From Candidatus Leucobacter sulfamidivorax (GTDB lineage: Bacteria; Actinomycetota; Actinomycetes; Actinomycetales; Microbacteriaceae), in contig QZLF01000001.1 of NCBI GenBank assembly GCA_016771945.1, positions 372,001 to 436,000 of the forward strand: DNA of 64,000 bases, given 5' to 3'. The position numbers and the translations under genes are program-made. Each line of letters opens with the position of its first letter. Within the stretch, counting starts at the first letter, position 1. The notes under the pieces were generated by a model. It was not told the DNA's origin, searched no databases, and saw only the letters and a list, made by a program, of their open reading frames with translations. This document shows positions 1 through 8,492 of this stretch, one piece after another.

Positions 1-1014
1 GGGGACGCCGAGGCCGTCGCCGATCCAGATGCGCACCACGAGGCTCGCGTGCAGCAGCGCCGCGGGCGCCCAGAAGGCCGCGCGGTACGGCAGCGAGATG
101 TGCAGGATCGCGGGCAGGATCGTCGTCGCGTGCGCCATGATCATCGACATCACGAAGCCGAGCAGCACGGCGTGGGTCACGGTGTCGTAGGCGCGCTGCG
201 AGGCGGGGAATCCGAAGAGCAGCGTGGCGCCGGCCACGGCGAGCCAGAAGTAGCCGCCGAGCATGCAGGCCGCCATGAAGCGGGTCGCGCCCGCGGCGTG
301 GATGGTGCGGCGCGCGACGTCGTGCCGCACGAGCCACACCACGAGCGCGAGGAGGGCCGCGCCCAGCGCGATCGCCCCGATCTGCGCGTTCGCGAGGAGG
401 ATCAGCAGGGCCACGACCACGAGGCAGGCGTGCACGAGCAGGCGGGTGCCCGCTCGCGGGCCCATGGCGATCGAGGCGAGCTCCACCCGCTCGGCGGCGA
501 TCGTGAGCACGAGGAAGCAGAGCAGCCAGGGGGTGATGAGGGGCATGGCCGTGCCGGCCGTCCAGAGGATCGCTGCGGCGAGCCCGAGGCCCGCCGCGAG
601 CATCTGCACGAGCAGCTGGGCGTCGTAGCGACGCAGCCAGAGCGGGATGTAGAGGAGGGTGAGCGCCGCCGTGCCCGCGATGAGCGCGATCTTCGCGACG
701 AGGAGCGGCACCGCGTCGAAGAGCATGAGCAGCCCCGCGAGCCCGAGCAGGGCGGGCGCGGCGTAGCCGTACCAGCGGCGCAGCGCGGTCGCGCGCTCGA
801 GGGAGATGAGCGTGGCGACGAAGCCGAGCACGAGCAGCATGCCGTGGGTCTCGGCCAGCCGGGAGACGGAGATCGGCGCGGGCAGGCCGAGCAGCAGCAG
901 GGCCGCGTCGAGCCCCCCGAGCAGGCAGAGGCCCGCCGGCAGCATCCAGAGCAGCCGCAGCGAGGGGCGTCGCCGGGTGCCGGTGGCCTGCACGGGGGCG
1001 GCGTCGGCGCTCAT
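1..1014 (-). CDS. Multi-pass membrane protein, NnrS-like (3' end beyond window)
   Basis: Translating the reverse strand from the ATG at 1014 gives an open frame of 338 codons to the window edge. It is almost entirely hydrophobic, with about ten membrane-spanning stretches. Histidines sit inside or beside helices (ETHGMLLVLGF early; THAVLLGF and AHATTILPAIL late), the pattern of NnrS-type haem/metal membrane proteins linked to nitric oxide metabolism. Its start overlaps the stop of the regulator at 1011-1754 by four bases, so the two are one operon. Seen: membrane topology and overlap. Known: NnrS proteins accompany denitrification and NO-stress genes. Inferred: the NO link, which the neighbouring DUF2249 gene supports. 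A generic uncharacterised membrane protein is the alternative. Confidence 0.6.
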   Translation of the reverse strand, partial: MSADAAPVQATGTRRRPSLRLLWMLPAGLCLLGGLDAALLLLGLPAPISVSRLAETHGMLLVLGFVATLISLERATALRRWYGYAAPALLGLAGLLMLFDAVPLLVAKIALIAGTAALTLLYIPLWLRRYDAQLLVQMLAAGLGLAAAILWTAGTAMPLITPWLLCFLVLTIAAERVELASIAMGPRAGTRLLVHACLVVVALLILLANAQIGAIALGAALLALVVWLVRHDVARRTIHAAGATRFMAACMLGGYFWLAVAGATLLFGFPASQRAYDTVTHAVLLGFVMSMIMAHATTILPAILHISLPYRAAFWAPAALLHASLVVRIWIGDGLGVP

Positions 1015-1754
1015 GCGGCGATCCGCAGCCGCAGCGTGCACTGTCCGGGGGCGGTGAAGGGGAGCAGGACGGATCCGCCGTCGCGCGCGCCCACGGCCTC
1101 GAGCACGCCCGCGACCATGCCCAGGTGCACCGCGCAGACGACGTCCGGGTGCTTCGCGGCCGCCTCGACGAGGGGGCACTGGCGCAGCACGAGGGCGCCG
1201 GCTGCCGATGCGTCGACCTCGGGAGAGCCGGGTGCGTCTGCGGGTGCGGGCGCGGGCGCGGGCGCGAAGCCCTGATCCCGCATCGCCTCGACGACCGCGC
1301 GCTCGGCCTCCTGCCGGGTGCGCGCCGCGGGCAGCTGCGCACCGAGGGCGAGGCCCCAGGAGCGGCCGGCCTCGCGGGCGTCGCGCGCCGGGTCCCGGCT
1401 CACCCGCGCGAGCGACTCCGCCAGCACCCCCGCGAGCTCGGCGTAGGGCGTCGCGGCGTCGCGGCGCTTCGCGCTCCACAGCCAGGAGGGGCGCCCCTTC
1501 GCGTCGCGCTGCTCGCGGGTGCGATCCAGGTAGCCGTCCTCCCAGAGCGCGGTGACGTGCCCGCGGATCGTGTTGTCGTGCCACCCGGTCGCCCGCGCGA
1601 GCGACGCGATCGAGGTCGGCGCGCCCTGCGCCTCGATCAGGTGCAGCAGGGCCTCGCGGGTCGGCGAGTGCACGCGACCGGTCGAGGACCGTCGGTGCGC
1701 GGGCGGGGCCGGACGATCCGCGGCGGGGCGATCCGCTTTCGCGATGTTTTCCAC
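1011..1754 (-). CDS. Winged-helix transcriptional regulator with C-terminal cysteines
   Basis: A GTG start at 1754 gives 247 aa; the open frame runs further upstream but loses all similarity there. The N-terminal third is a winged helix (SIASLARATGWHDNTIRGHV, then a wing around DRTREQRDAKGRP). The C-terminal part holds QCPLVEAAAKHPDVVC and a later PGQC, a C-x13-C-x31-C arrangement like that of SufR-type and related actinobacterial regulators that bind a metal or Fe-S cluster. It probably senses redox or NO and controls the overlapping membrane-protein gene and the divergent DUF2249 gene at 1797. DNA binding is clear from the motif; cluster binding is inference. Confidence 0.7.
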   Translation of the reverse strand: MENIAKADRPAADRPAPPAHRRSSTGRVHSPTREALLHLIEAQGAPTSIASLARATGWHDNTIRGHVTALWEDGYLDRTREQRDAKGRPSWLWSAKRRDAATPYAELAGVLAESLARVSRDPARDAREAGRSWGLALGAQLPAARTRQEAERAVVEAMRDQGFAPAPAPAPADAPGSPEVDASAAGALVLRQCPLVEAAAKHPDVVCAVHLGMVAGVLEAVGARDGGSVLLPFTAPGQCTLRLRIAA

Positions 1755-1796
1755 ATGGTTTAGTGTAGTAAATGATTCGCTCGAGAGGGAGGCGTC
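1755..1796. promoter_or_regulatory. Divergent promoter/operator between regulator and DUF2249 gene
   Basis: This 42-bp gap is A/T-rich for the window and contains TTTAGTGTAGTAAA, a short imperfect inverted repeat (TTTA/TAAA ends) suited to autoregulation by the divergent regulator. The DUF2249 gene has a good ribosome site, GAGGGAGG, just before its ATG. The TAAATGATT motif here recurs next to the TetR operator near 11400. Confidence 0.4.
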
Positions 1797-2111
1797 ATGG
1801 AGAAGGTCGAGATCCACCGCAGTCGCGAGGAGGCGGCGGCGCCCGCGAGCACCGGCTGCGCCTGCGGCGGCCACGACGAGGACCTGCCCGAGGTCGACGT
1901 GCAGACCATCCCGCACGCGGTGCGGCACGCGGCGATCTTCGGCATGCTCGACAGCCTGCGCCCGGGCTTCGGCATCGTGCTCTCGGCCACCCACGACCCG
2001 GTGCCGCTGCTGCACCAGCTCGCCGAGCGGGCCCCGAGCCTCTTCGAGGTCACGTACCTCGCCAAGGGCCCCGAGCGCTGGCGGCTGCGGATGATCCGCC
2101 TCGAGGGCTGA
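1797..2111 (+). CDS. DUF2249 domain protein
   Basis: This small protein (104 aa) has the DUF2249 pattern: a PHAVRHAAIFGMLDSLRPG helix, a strand with HDPVPLLHQL, and a C-terminal W-R-x-R strand (ERWRLRMIRLEG). An N-terminal CACGGHDEDLPEVDV stretch could ligate metal. Members are often found next to hemerythrin-like, NnrS and NO-detoxification genes; the exact biochemical role is not established. It is divergent from the Cys-containing regulator and the NnrS-like gene, so a joint role in nitrosative or redox stress is likely. Start supported by GAGGGAGG upstream. Confidence 0.75.
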   Translation: MEKVEIHRSREEAAAPASTGCACGGHDEDLPEVDVQTIPHAVRHAAIFGMLDSLRPGFGIVLSATHDPVPLLHQLAERAPSLFEVTYLAKGPERWRLRMIRLEG

Positions 2112-2129
2112 TCCGGGAGAGCGGAGCCC

Positions 2130-3095
2130 TCAGTCCGCCCGCTGGGACGCGCGGTAGGCGGTCGGCGTCATCCCGGTGGACTGCTTGAAGATGTACGAGA
2201 ACTGCGCGATGCTGCTGAAGCCGCAGCGCTGCGCGGACTCGGTGATGGAGAGGCCGCTCGCAGAGTCGGAGAGGATGCGCTTCGCCTCCCGCAGGCGCTG
2301 CTCCCTGATCCACGCCGCGGGGGTGTCGCCGGCCTCCGCGAAGAGCTTGTGCACGCTGCGCACCGACAGGTAGTTCGCCTGCGCCACCGCCTCGACCGAG
2401 AGCTCGGGGTCGGAGAGGTGGTCCCGGATGAACCGCTTGATCGCATCGAGCTTGGAATCGGGCCGGGCACGATCCGCATCGTTCGTGCGCCGCGATTTCA
2501 TCATCAGCACCATCATCTCTATCAGGCTGTGCCGCAGGTCGGCGTACGGGGCGATCTGATCCGAGCACTGCCGCAGGCCGAGCAGCGTCGTCCAGACGAC
2601 CGGGGCGATGCCGTCGCGCACGGACGCGGTCTCGACGGTGAGCTCGTCGAGCAGCCGTCGATCTTGCGGGGCGAGATCGCGCTTCGGGAACCGGATGTTG
2701 ATCGACCGGTAGTCGTCCCCGACGCGGAGGGCGACCGGAGCGGTGGAGTCGTAGAGGGTGAACTCCCCGGCCCCGATGGTCGCGACCCGTCCGCGCTGCT
2801 CCACCGACTTGCGCCCGGACACCTGCAGCGAGAGCAGGTAGTGCGAGTCCTCGACCAGGTGCGCGCGCTCGCGGAAGACGAGGTGCGAATCGCAGGTCAC
2901 GCTGAAGATGCGGAAGCCGACCGCCGAGAACGCGTTGATGGAGCCCATGAAGGCGGAGCGATCGCCGAAGTCGAAGCCGAAGCCGAGCGCGACCCCCGTG
3001 TTGACGCGTCGCGGCCAGCTGTCGCTCGACGTGTCGCCCCGGAGCTCCGGGACGGAGTCGGACAGAAGACTCAGAAGCTGATCCCTCGTGTTCAT
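2130..3095 (-). CDS. AraC family transcriptional regulator
   Basis: The protein is 321 aa. Residues 1-200 resemble the AraC_binding_2 type sensor domain found in regulators of aromatic and amide catabolism. The C-terminal ~100 residues hold both AraC helix-turn-helix units (SVEAVAQANYLSVRSVHKLF and ITESAQRCGFSSIAQFSYIF followed by TGMTPTAYR). It lies divergent from the flavin monooxygenase and amidohydrolase at 3390-6141 across a 294-bp gap, so it most probably activates them in response to their substrate. Family assignment is firm; effector unknown. Confidence 0.9.
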   Translation of the reverse strand: MNTRDQLLSLLSDSVPELRGDTSSDSWPRRVNTGVALGFGFDFGDRSAFMGSINAFSAVGFRIFSVTCDSHLVFRERAHLVEDSHYLLSLQVSGRKSVEQRGRVATIGAGEFTLYDSTAPVALRVGDDYRSINIRFPKRDLAPQDRRLLDELTVETASVRDGIAPVVWTTLLGLRQCSDQIAPYADLRHSLIEMMVLMMKSRRTNDADRARPDSKLDAIKRFIRDHLSDPELSVEAVAQANYLSVRSVHKLFAEAGDTPAAWIREQRLREAKRILSDSASGLSITESAQRCGFSSIAQFSYIFKQSTGMTPTAYRASQRAD

Positions 3096-3389
3096 CTGCG
3101 GCCCCTTCGCCGGGTCAACGATTCATCGCGACGGCCGGGATCCGCGCTCCGGACGGCTGCGGTCGTCGGCCTACATTCCTACACGATGAAGCTAAGCAGC
3201 CCCGATCGGGAAGCTCAACGGTCGGGGGCGAACGGTGCAGATAGTCGAAAATGCCGGGCAGACCTGCGATAGCCCGCCGTCGCGAACTCGCGAAGCATGG
3301 GGTGTGCACCTCGGCTGAACAGGTGGATCGGTCCTCGCGACCGGCCCCCGCCCTTCCGAGGCGCGCCCACCGACTCGAGGAGGAGAACC
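3096..3389. promoter_or_regulatory. Divergent intergenic region, AraC regulator / flavin monooxygenase
   Basis: This 294-bp gap must contain the promoters of the AraC gene and of the monooxygenase operon. The strongest signal is the ribosome site GAGGAGGAG just before the ATG at 3390. A relatively A/T-rich patch lies around 3170-3195. No convincing -35/-10 pair or terminator was found. Confidence 0.4.
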
Positions 3390-4661
3390 ATGGAGACCAC
3401 GACCCTGACCGCCCCGGCACGGTCCATCGACGAGCGCCGCCCGGAAGACTACCCGGGCGCCGACGAACTGGTGCGGCGCGCCCGCGCGCTGATCCCGCTG
3501 ATCCGCGAGCACTCGCAGGAGTCGGAGGATCTCACGACCTTCCCCGTCGCGCTGCGCGAGAAGTTCATCGAGAACGACCTCTACCGGCTCTACGTGCCCA
3601 CCCGCTACGGCGGCTTCGAGGAGACGCCGCGCAACTTCATGCGCGTGGTCATGGAGATCGCCCGGGGCGACATGAGCACCGGCTGGAGCTTCGCGCTGAC
3701 CGCGAACCACGCGCTGCAGATCGGCTCGTGGTTCCCCGAGGCCGCGCAGGACATGGTCTTCGGAGCGGGCGACTTCCGGGCCGCGGCCAACTACCTGCCC
3801 ACCCTCACCGCGAAGAAGGTCGACGACGGCTGGCGGATCGACGGCACCGTGCAGTACTGCTCGGGCCTGCCCCACTCGACCTACTTCATGGGGCAGACCG
3901 TGCTCGAGGGGGAGAATCCCGACGGCTCGCCGCGATACGGCATCATCATCGCGCCGCGCGACTCCTGGACCATCGACGACGACTGGGGCCGCACCCTCGG
4001 CCTGCGCTCGACGGGTTCGAACACGGTGCGCTTCGACGGCGGCGTGATCCCGCACGAGCTGCTCATCGAGGATGCGAACATGGTCGACTACGTCAACCCC
4101 GACGGCTCGCCGGGCTGGCACCTCACGGGCAACCCGCTCTACGCCGGCCGCCACTTCGTCATCTTCCAGATGTCGATCGCCTCGGCCGCGGTCGGCGGGG
4201 CCTTCAGCGCGCTCGACGAGTTCGCGCGCCAGATGGACGAGAAGCGCGTCTCGCATCCGCCGTTCGACCTGCGCCACGACGACCCCGACTACCAGCGCTA
4301 CTACGGTCTCGCCTACTCGAAGCTGCGCATGGCCCGCGCGGCGATCCTCGCGGTCGCCGACGAGCACCTCGCGCTCTGCAAGCGGGTCGCGGTGGGGGAG
4401 GCCGAGTACCGCGAGGCCGACGACCACCGCATCTCCGCCATCGCGCGCGAGGCGATGATCCTCGCCTGGGAGGTGACCGAGGAGTACCTCTTCCGCAACA
4501 TCGGCGCTTCGAGCATCGAGCGCACGGAGCGCTTCGAGCGCCAGTTCCGCGATCTCGCGCAGGGCACCACCCACCGCTTCGTGATGCTGCGCGACGCCCT
4601 CTCGCGCAATGTCGCGCAGGACCTGCTGGCGAACCCCGCCCTGGCCGGCGAGCTTCCCTGA
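3390..4661 (+). CDS. Group D flavin-dependent monooxygenase (acyl-CoA dehydrogenase fold)
   Basis: The ATG at 3390 is chosen because it follows GAGGAGGAG; an in-frame upstream ATG at 3297 has no ribosome site. The 423-aa protein has the acyl-CoA dehydrogenase fold: N-terminal helical domain (LREKFIENDLYRLYVPTRYG), a beta domain with LRSTGSNTVRFDGGVIP, and a C-terminal helical bundle. This variant, like HsaA, DszC and SadA-type enzymes, uses reduced FMN/FAD and oxygen to hydroxylate aromatic or amine substrates. It needs a partner flavin reductase, and none is adjacent. It lies 67 bp upstream of an amidohydrolase, suggesting oxidation followed by hydrolysis. Substrate unknown; a true acyl-CoA dehydrogenase is less likely. 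Confidence 0.8.
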   Translation: METTTLTAPARSIDERRPEDYPGADELVRRARALIPLIREHSQESEDLTTFPVALREKFIENDLYRLYVPTRYGGFEETPRNFMRVVMEIARGDMSTGWSFALTANHALQIGSWFPEAAQDMVFGAGDFRAAANYLPTLTAKKVDDGWRIDGTVQYCSGLPHSTYFMGQTVLEGENPDGSPRYGIIIAPRDSWTIDDDWGRTLGLRSTGSNTVRFDGGVIPHELLIEDANMVDYVNPDGSPGWHLTGNPLYAGRHFVIFQMSIASAAVGGAFSALDEFARQMDEKRVSHPPFDLRHDDPDYQRYYGLAYSKLRMARAAILAVADEHLALCKRVAVGEAEYREADDHRISAIAREAMILAWEVTEEYLFRNIGASSIERTERFERQFRDLAQGTTHRFVMLRDALSRNVAQDLLANPALAGELP

Positions 4662-4728
4662 CCCCGATCCCCGCGGTCGGCGGCGGCCCCCGTGGTCGCC
4701 GCCGGCCCCGACGCACGAGGAGTGCATC

Positions 4729-6141
4729 ATGACCCAGAACCCCCACCGCGGCAGGACCGTGATCCGCGGCGCGCAGGTGCTGACGCAGGATCCCGCGCTC
4801 GGCGACCTTCCCGAGGCCGACGTGCTCGTCGTCGACGGCGAGATCGCCGAGATCGGACCGGGCCTCTCCGTGGCCGATGCGGAGGAGATCGACGCCGCCG
4901 GCAAGATCCTGATCCCCGGCTTCGTCGACACCCACCGTCACACCTGGCAGTCGCTCGTGCGGCACCTCGCGACCGACTGGACGCTCGGCCAGTACTTCAC
5001 GGGCATCCACTTCGGCCTGAGCAAGCACTACCGCCCAGAGGACACCGAGATCGCGAATCTCCTGGGCGCGCTCGAGGCACTGAACGCGGGCGTGACGACG
5101 CTCGTGGACTGGAGCCACAACCTCGAGACCCCCGCGCACGCCGACGCCGCCATCGCCGGGCTCAGGGAGTCCGGGCTGCGGGCGGTCTTCGCCCACGGCG
5201 GCGGCGCCACGATGTGGGCGGTGCCGAACGACGTGCGCCACACCCGGGACGTGCTGCGCATCCAGCGCGAGCACTTCGGGGGCAGCGACACGAGCGGCCT
5301 GCTCACCCTCGCCTTCGCGGCCCGCGGCCCGCAGTTCGCGCCCGGGCAGGCGACCCTCGACGACTGGGAGCTCGCCCGCGAGCTCGGGGTGCGCATCACC
5401 GTGCACGTCGGCGACGGGGAGTGGGGCAGGAGCGGCCCGGTCCGCTTCATGCGGGAGCACGGCCTGACCGGTCCGAACGTCACCTATGTGCACTGCAACA
5501 CGCTCTCGGACGAGGAGCTGCGGATCATCGCCGACACCGGCGGCACCGCGAGCGTCTCGGCGGACATCGAGTCGCAGATGGGCCACGGCTGGCCGGCGAC
5601 GGGCCGGCTGCTCGAGGCGGGGATCCGCCCGAGCCTGTCGATCGACGTCTGCTCCTCGACCTCGGGAGACATGTTCAACGCGATGAAGACCACCATCTCG
5701 CTGCAGCGGGCGCTCGACAACGCCGCGACCGACAACGCGGACGGCCAGGTCGGCGTGAAGCTGCGTTGCAGCGACGTGCTCGAGTTCGCGACGGTGCGGG
5801 GCGCGATCGCCACCGGGCTGGACGACCGCATCGGCAGCGTGACCGTCGGGAAGCAGGCCGACCTCGTGCTGCTGTCGACCTCGGGTCTCGGCACCACGCC
5901 GCTCAACAACCCCGTGGGCGCGATCGTCTACTCCGGCAACATCGGCATGGTCGACACGGTGCTCGTCGCGGGCAACGTCGTGAAGCGGGACGGCGCGCTG
6001 CTGCGCGACGACCTCGAATCGATCCGCCGGCGTGCGACCGACGCCCGCGACGAGCTCTTCGAGCGCGCTCGCGCCGAGGAGGCGACGGCGGATGCGCGGA
6101 TCGGCGGCGCCTGGCTGCCGGGGGCGCTCTCGGCGAGCTGA
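4729..6141 (+). CDS. Amidohydrolase / deaminase of the TRZ/ATZ (chlorohydrolase) family
   Basis: The start at 4729 follows ACGAGGAG; the frame extends upstream as a shadow of the preceding gene. The 470-aa protein shows the metal-dependent hydrolase pattern: N-terminal beta sandwich, GFVDTHRHTWQSLV with the first metal histidines, ITVHVGDGEWG, VTYVHCN, and SIDVCSSTSGDMF carrying the catalytic aspartate region, then a C-terminal beta strand set with GKQADLVLL. Family members deaminate or dechlorinate N-heterocycles such as guanine, cytosine, adenosine derivatives and s-triazines. Co-transcription with the upstream monooxygenase suggests it acts on the oxidised product. The substrate cannot be assigned. 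Confidence 0.85.
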   Translation: MTQNPHRGRTVIRGAQVLTQDPALGDLPEADVLVVDGEIAEIGPGLSVADAEEIDAAGKILIPGFVDTHRHTWQSLVRHLATDWTLGQYFTGIHFGLSKHYRPEDTEIANLLGALEALNAGVTTLVDWSHNLETPAHADAAIAGLRESGLRAVFAHGGGATMWAVPNDVRHTRDVLRIQREHFGGSDTSGLLTLAFAARGPQFAPGQATLDDWELARELGVRITVHVGDGEWGRSGPVRFMREHGLTGPNVTYVHCNTLSDEELRIIADTGGTASVSADIESQMGHGWPATGRLLEAGIRPSLSIDVCSSTSGDMFNAMKTTISLQRALDNAATDNADGQVGVKLRCSDVLEFATVRGAIATGLDDRIGSVTVGKQADLVLLSTSGLGTTPLNNPVGAIVYSGNIGMVDTVLVAGNVVKRDGALLRDDLESIRRRATDARDELFERARAEEATADARIGGAWLPGALSAS

Positions 6142-6142
6142 A

Positions 6143-6190
6143 GGCCGCGGTGCGGGTCCCGTCGCACAGGGATCCGCACCGCCGCGGCCT
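6143..6190 (+). terminator. Hairpin after amidohydrolase
   Basis: GCCGCGGTGCGGGTCCC and GGGATCCGCACCGCCGCGGC form a long imperfect stem just after the stop codon. No T-tract follows, as is common in high-G+C actinobacteria. The duplicated ctaG segment starts three bases after this hairpin. Confidence 0.65.
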
Positions 6191-6192
6191 AT

Positions 6193-6395
6193 GAGCGCGG
6201 CCACGCTGGTGCTCACCTACATCGACGTGACCGGCCTCTCCTTCTCGGGCGACGCGGCCTTCGGCGCCGGCCTCGGCCAGTTCGTCACCGAGATCGAGCT
6301 CGGCAGGCTCTGGCTGCTGCAGCTCATGCTCGCGGCTATGACCACCGTGCTGTGCTTCGCGGTGCGCGACCGCCGCTGGGTGCTGCTCGCGCTCG
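6193..6395 (+). pseudogene. Internal fragment of ctaG/copD, direct repeat of 15216-15418
   Basis: These 203 bp match 15216-15418 in the same orientation with a single difference (T at 6337 for C at 15360). They encode about 67 internal residues of the CopD-CtaG membrane protein (TLVLTYIDVTGLSFSGD onward) without the gene's start or remainder. The copy begins right after the amidohydrolase terminator and ends where the IS3-related sequence starts. It is a non-functional remnant that marks a rearrangement junction. Confidence 0.95.
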
Positions 6396-6410
6396 TTGGA
6401 GAGATGCTAC

Positions 6411-7142
6411 TCATCGAGACCGCCAGGGTCGATCGGGTTCGACCTGCTCGACGGTCTTCCAGGGGCCGCGTTGACGGATTAGTTCGGTCTTGTAGAGGTT
6501 GTTGACCGCCTCGGCGAGGGCGTCATACGAGTCCCCGACGGTTCCCGTCGAGGGTGTTGCGCCAAGCTCGACAACCCGGTCGGTGTAGACCATCGACATG
6601 TAGTTCGACCCGTGATCGGCGTGATGGATGAGCCCATCTAGCGGACCGTCCGCACCCCAGGCGGCCATGTCCAGCGCCTGCAACGGCAGCACTTCCGCTT
6701 TCAGCGTTGAGGCGACGTTCCAGCCCACGATCCGCCGTGAATAGACGTCGGTGACGAACGCGACGTATGCGAACCCCGCCCAGGTGGCGACATACGTGAT
6801 GTCTGCGACCCAGAGTCGCCGCGGCGCGTCCGCGCGGAACTGCCGCTGGACGAGGTCCCGCGGAAGGGCCTGCGTCTTGTCCGGCCTCGTCGTGAACACC
6901 TTCTTCGACTTGCGCACCCCGCGCACTCCCGCCAGGCGCATGAGCCTCGCGGTCTGGTCGCGGCCGATCTCCCACCCCTGCCGCTTCAAGAGCGCATGCA
7001 TCTTCCGTCGCCCATAGACGCTGTAGTTCTCCGCATGCAGCCTGGCGACCTCGGGCACCAGCAGCTCGTCACGCAGCTGCCGGGCAGAGGCGACGCGGGT
7101 CTTCGCGGCGCGATACCCGCGGGACGTGAGGAATCCCTGCAC
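6411..7142 (-). pseudogene. IS3-family transposase OrfB, C-terminally damaged
   Basis: This is the rve integrase-type catalytic subunit of an IS3-family element: YSVYGRRKMHALLKRQGW, LWVADITYVATWAGFAYVAF, HHADHGSNY and AEAVNNLYKTELI carry the DDE residues. OrfB has no good start of its own. Its reading frame continues upstream to about 7219 and joins OrfA by a -1 shift (OrfA ends at a TGA, while the -1 frame reads on as LTEIIRFIDEYRERFG), as in programmed IS3 frameshifting. Damage: the protein ends VEQVEPDRPWRSR, lacking the roughly 30-40 C-terminal residues usual for the family. The E motif reads DSYDALAE where the family has DSYDNALAE, so one codon is missing. Probably inactive. Confidence 0.85.
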
Positions 7143-7613
7143 GGCCGGGCGCAGCGTCCGGCAGATGAGCTCGACCCCGAACCGCTCTCGATACTCGTCG
7201 ATGAAGCGGATTATCTCGGTCAGGGCCGGTCGAGCTCCTTCGCGAAAAACACGCTCGCTGCCTTGAGGATCTCATTCGCCTTCCGAAGCTCGGCCACCTC
7301 GCGGCGCAGCCGCTTATTCTCCTCAGCAACATCGCTTGGGACACCGGGCTTCACGCCGGCATCGACCTCACGGCGGCGATGCCACACCCGCAGCGTCTCC
7401 GCACTCATACCGAGGAGGCCGGCGACGTGTCGGACCGCGGACATCAGATTCGGGTGCTCACCGGAGGCCTTGGCCTCGTCGAGCATCCGCAGCGCCCGAT
7501 CACGCATCTCGGGAGAATACTTCTGGTTCATCGTGTTCCATCCTTGCTTCAAGAACGGAACGAAACCCAGGCCGATTCAAGGAGCGGTTGGGAGGATCGC
7601 TCTGGCGACTATC
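6415..7613 (-). mobile_element. IS3-family insertion sequence, internally deleted
   Basis: The element spans OrfA and OrfB. Candidate terminal inverted repeats are CGCCAGGGTCGATC at 6421-6434 and, inverted, CGCCAGAGCGATC at 7595-7607; they differ by one inserted base and one substitution, so the exact ends are uncertain. The short distance from the truncated OrfB to the left repeat indicates an internal deletion. It sits at the left border of the accessory block, directly against the ctaG/copD fragment. Confidence 0.6.
7220..7531 (-). CDS. IS3-family transposase OrfA
   Basis: The ATG at 7531 follows AAGGATGG on the reverse strand. It gives 103 aa with the OrfA helix-turn-helix (AVRHVAGLLGMSAETLRVWHRR) followed by a leucine-zipper helix (VAEENKRLRREVAELRKANEILKAAS, here spread over residues 60-90) and the usual FFAKELDRP end. 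OrfA binds the element ends and is fused to OrfB by -1 frameshifting to make the active transposase. OrfA itself looks intact while OrfB does not. Confidence 0.85.
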   Translation of the reverse strand: MNQKYSPEMRDRALRMLDEAKASGEHPNLMSAVRHVAGLLGMSAETLRVWHRRREVDAGVKPGVPSDVAEENKRLRREVAELRKANEILKAASVFFAKELDRP

Positions 7614-7799
7614 GGATCCACTGTCGCCACTGTCGTACCTGCCGACGGGTCCGCTGCAGGAACGTTCGAGTTCGGTCAGAGGGCAAGCCCTCGTCCTTGG
7701 CCGAAATTAGGATTCCGACCACGCAATCGGTTGTGCTCTTGGCGCAATCCGAGTTGAAGCCTGGGAGACCAGTGAATCGACAATCTACCCAGTTTTGAC
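7614..7799. other. Non-coding stretch between IS element and aldolase gene
   Basis: About 190 bp between the IS end and the stop of the convergent-side aldolase gene. It is visibly poorer in G+C than the flanks and has no convincing gene, terminator or repeat. Confidence 0.4.
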
Positions 7800-8492
7800 T
7801 TAGAGATTCCGGACCAGATAGTTCCATACTGCCTGAACGGCGCGTGGACTATAGATGTGATCGCGCTTAGCGATGGACTCTGCCTCATCCGACCACGCCG
7901 GCCAGCCGCCCATCTGACGGGTCAGCAATTGTTGTCTAGCGGCCTGCTCAAGGACGACGGCTCGGACGACAGCGGTCTGCACGTCGGGGCCGACGGTGAC
8001 GATGCCGTGATTCGCAAGGAGAAGCGCGTGGTTCGCCCCCAGATTCTCGGCCACCTGCGATCCGAGTTCTGGCGTGAGGATCAGGTCGGCTGTTCCGGTG
8101 AACCGTGGCACCTCAGGTGGAACGAAGAAGTTGGCCGCGTGACTGACCGGGCGCAGAGGCTGCCCGGTGGCGCCGAGTGCTACCGCATGTGGCGGATGCG
8201 TGTGCACCACTGCCCCGACGTCGGGGCGCGCCCGCATGATCTCAGTGTGGATCGGGTACTCGCTGTGACGAGTCCCGTCGCCCTCCACGACATCGCCGTC
8301 CGCATCGACGAGATGCACGCGCGCCGGGGTGATCTCGGCGAGACTCCATTCCGCATGCTTGATCCAGACACCTCGACCCTCTGGGTCGCGGATTGAAGTG
8401 TGCCCCCAGATGAAGTCGTCTTGATCATTAGCCGCCAGCACACGGGATGCGGTCGCCACCAACTCCCTGATCGGTTCGGCGTCCACGTTCAA
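7800..8492 (-). CDS. Class II aldolase/adducin family protein
   Basis: The protein is 230 aa, the normal length for this zinc-dependent family (fuculose-phosphate aldolase, ribulose-phosphate epimerase, decarboxylases). It shows SEYPIHTEIMRARPDVGAVVHTHPPHA with the metal-binding HTHPPH, and LLANHGIVTVG with the third histidine. It overlaps the upstream BKACE gene by four bases (ATGA), so the two are cotranscribed and translationally coupled. Members can also act as decarboxylases of hydroxy-aromatic acids. Base composition is lower in G+C than in the core genes around it, consistent with acquisition. Confidence 0.85.
   Translation of the reverse strand: MNVDAEPIRELVATASRVLAANDQDDFIWGHTSIRDPEGRGVWIKHAEWSLAEITPARVHLVDADGDVVEGDGTRHSEYPIHTEIMRARPDVGAVVHTHPPHAVALGATGQPLRPVSHAANFFVPPEVPRFTGTADLILTPELGSQVAENLGANHALLLANHGIVTVGPDVQTAVVRAVVLEQAARQQLLTRQMGGWPAWSDEAESIAKRDHIYSPRAVQAVWNYLVRNL

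Noticed and set aside
6032-6505. Open frame of 157 codons running from the amidohydrolase 3' end through the ctaG fragment into the IS3 region
   Set aside because: It is a chimera of an out-of-frame amidohydrolase tail, 67 codons of duplicated ctaG and non-coding IS sequence, with no ribosome site; the fragment is a remnant and not a gene.
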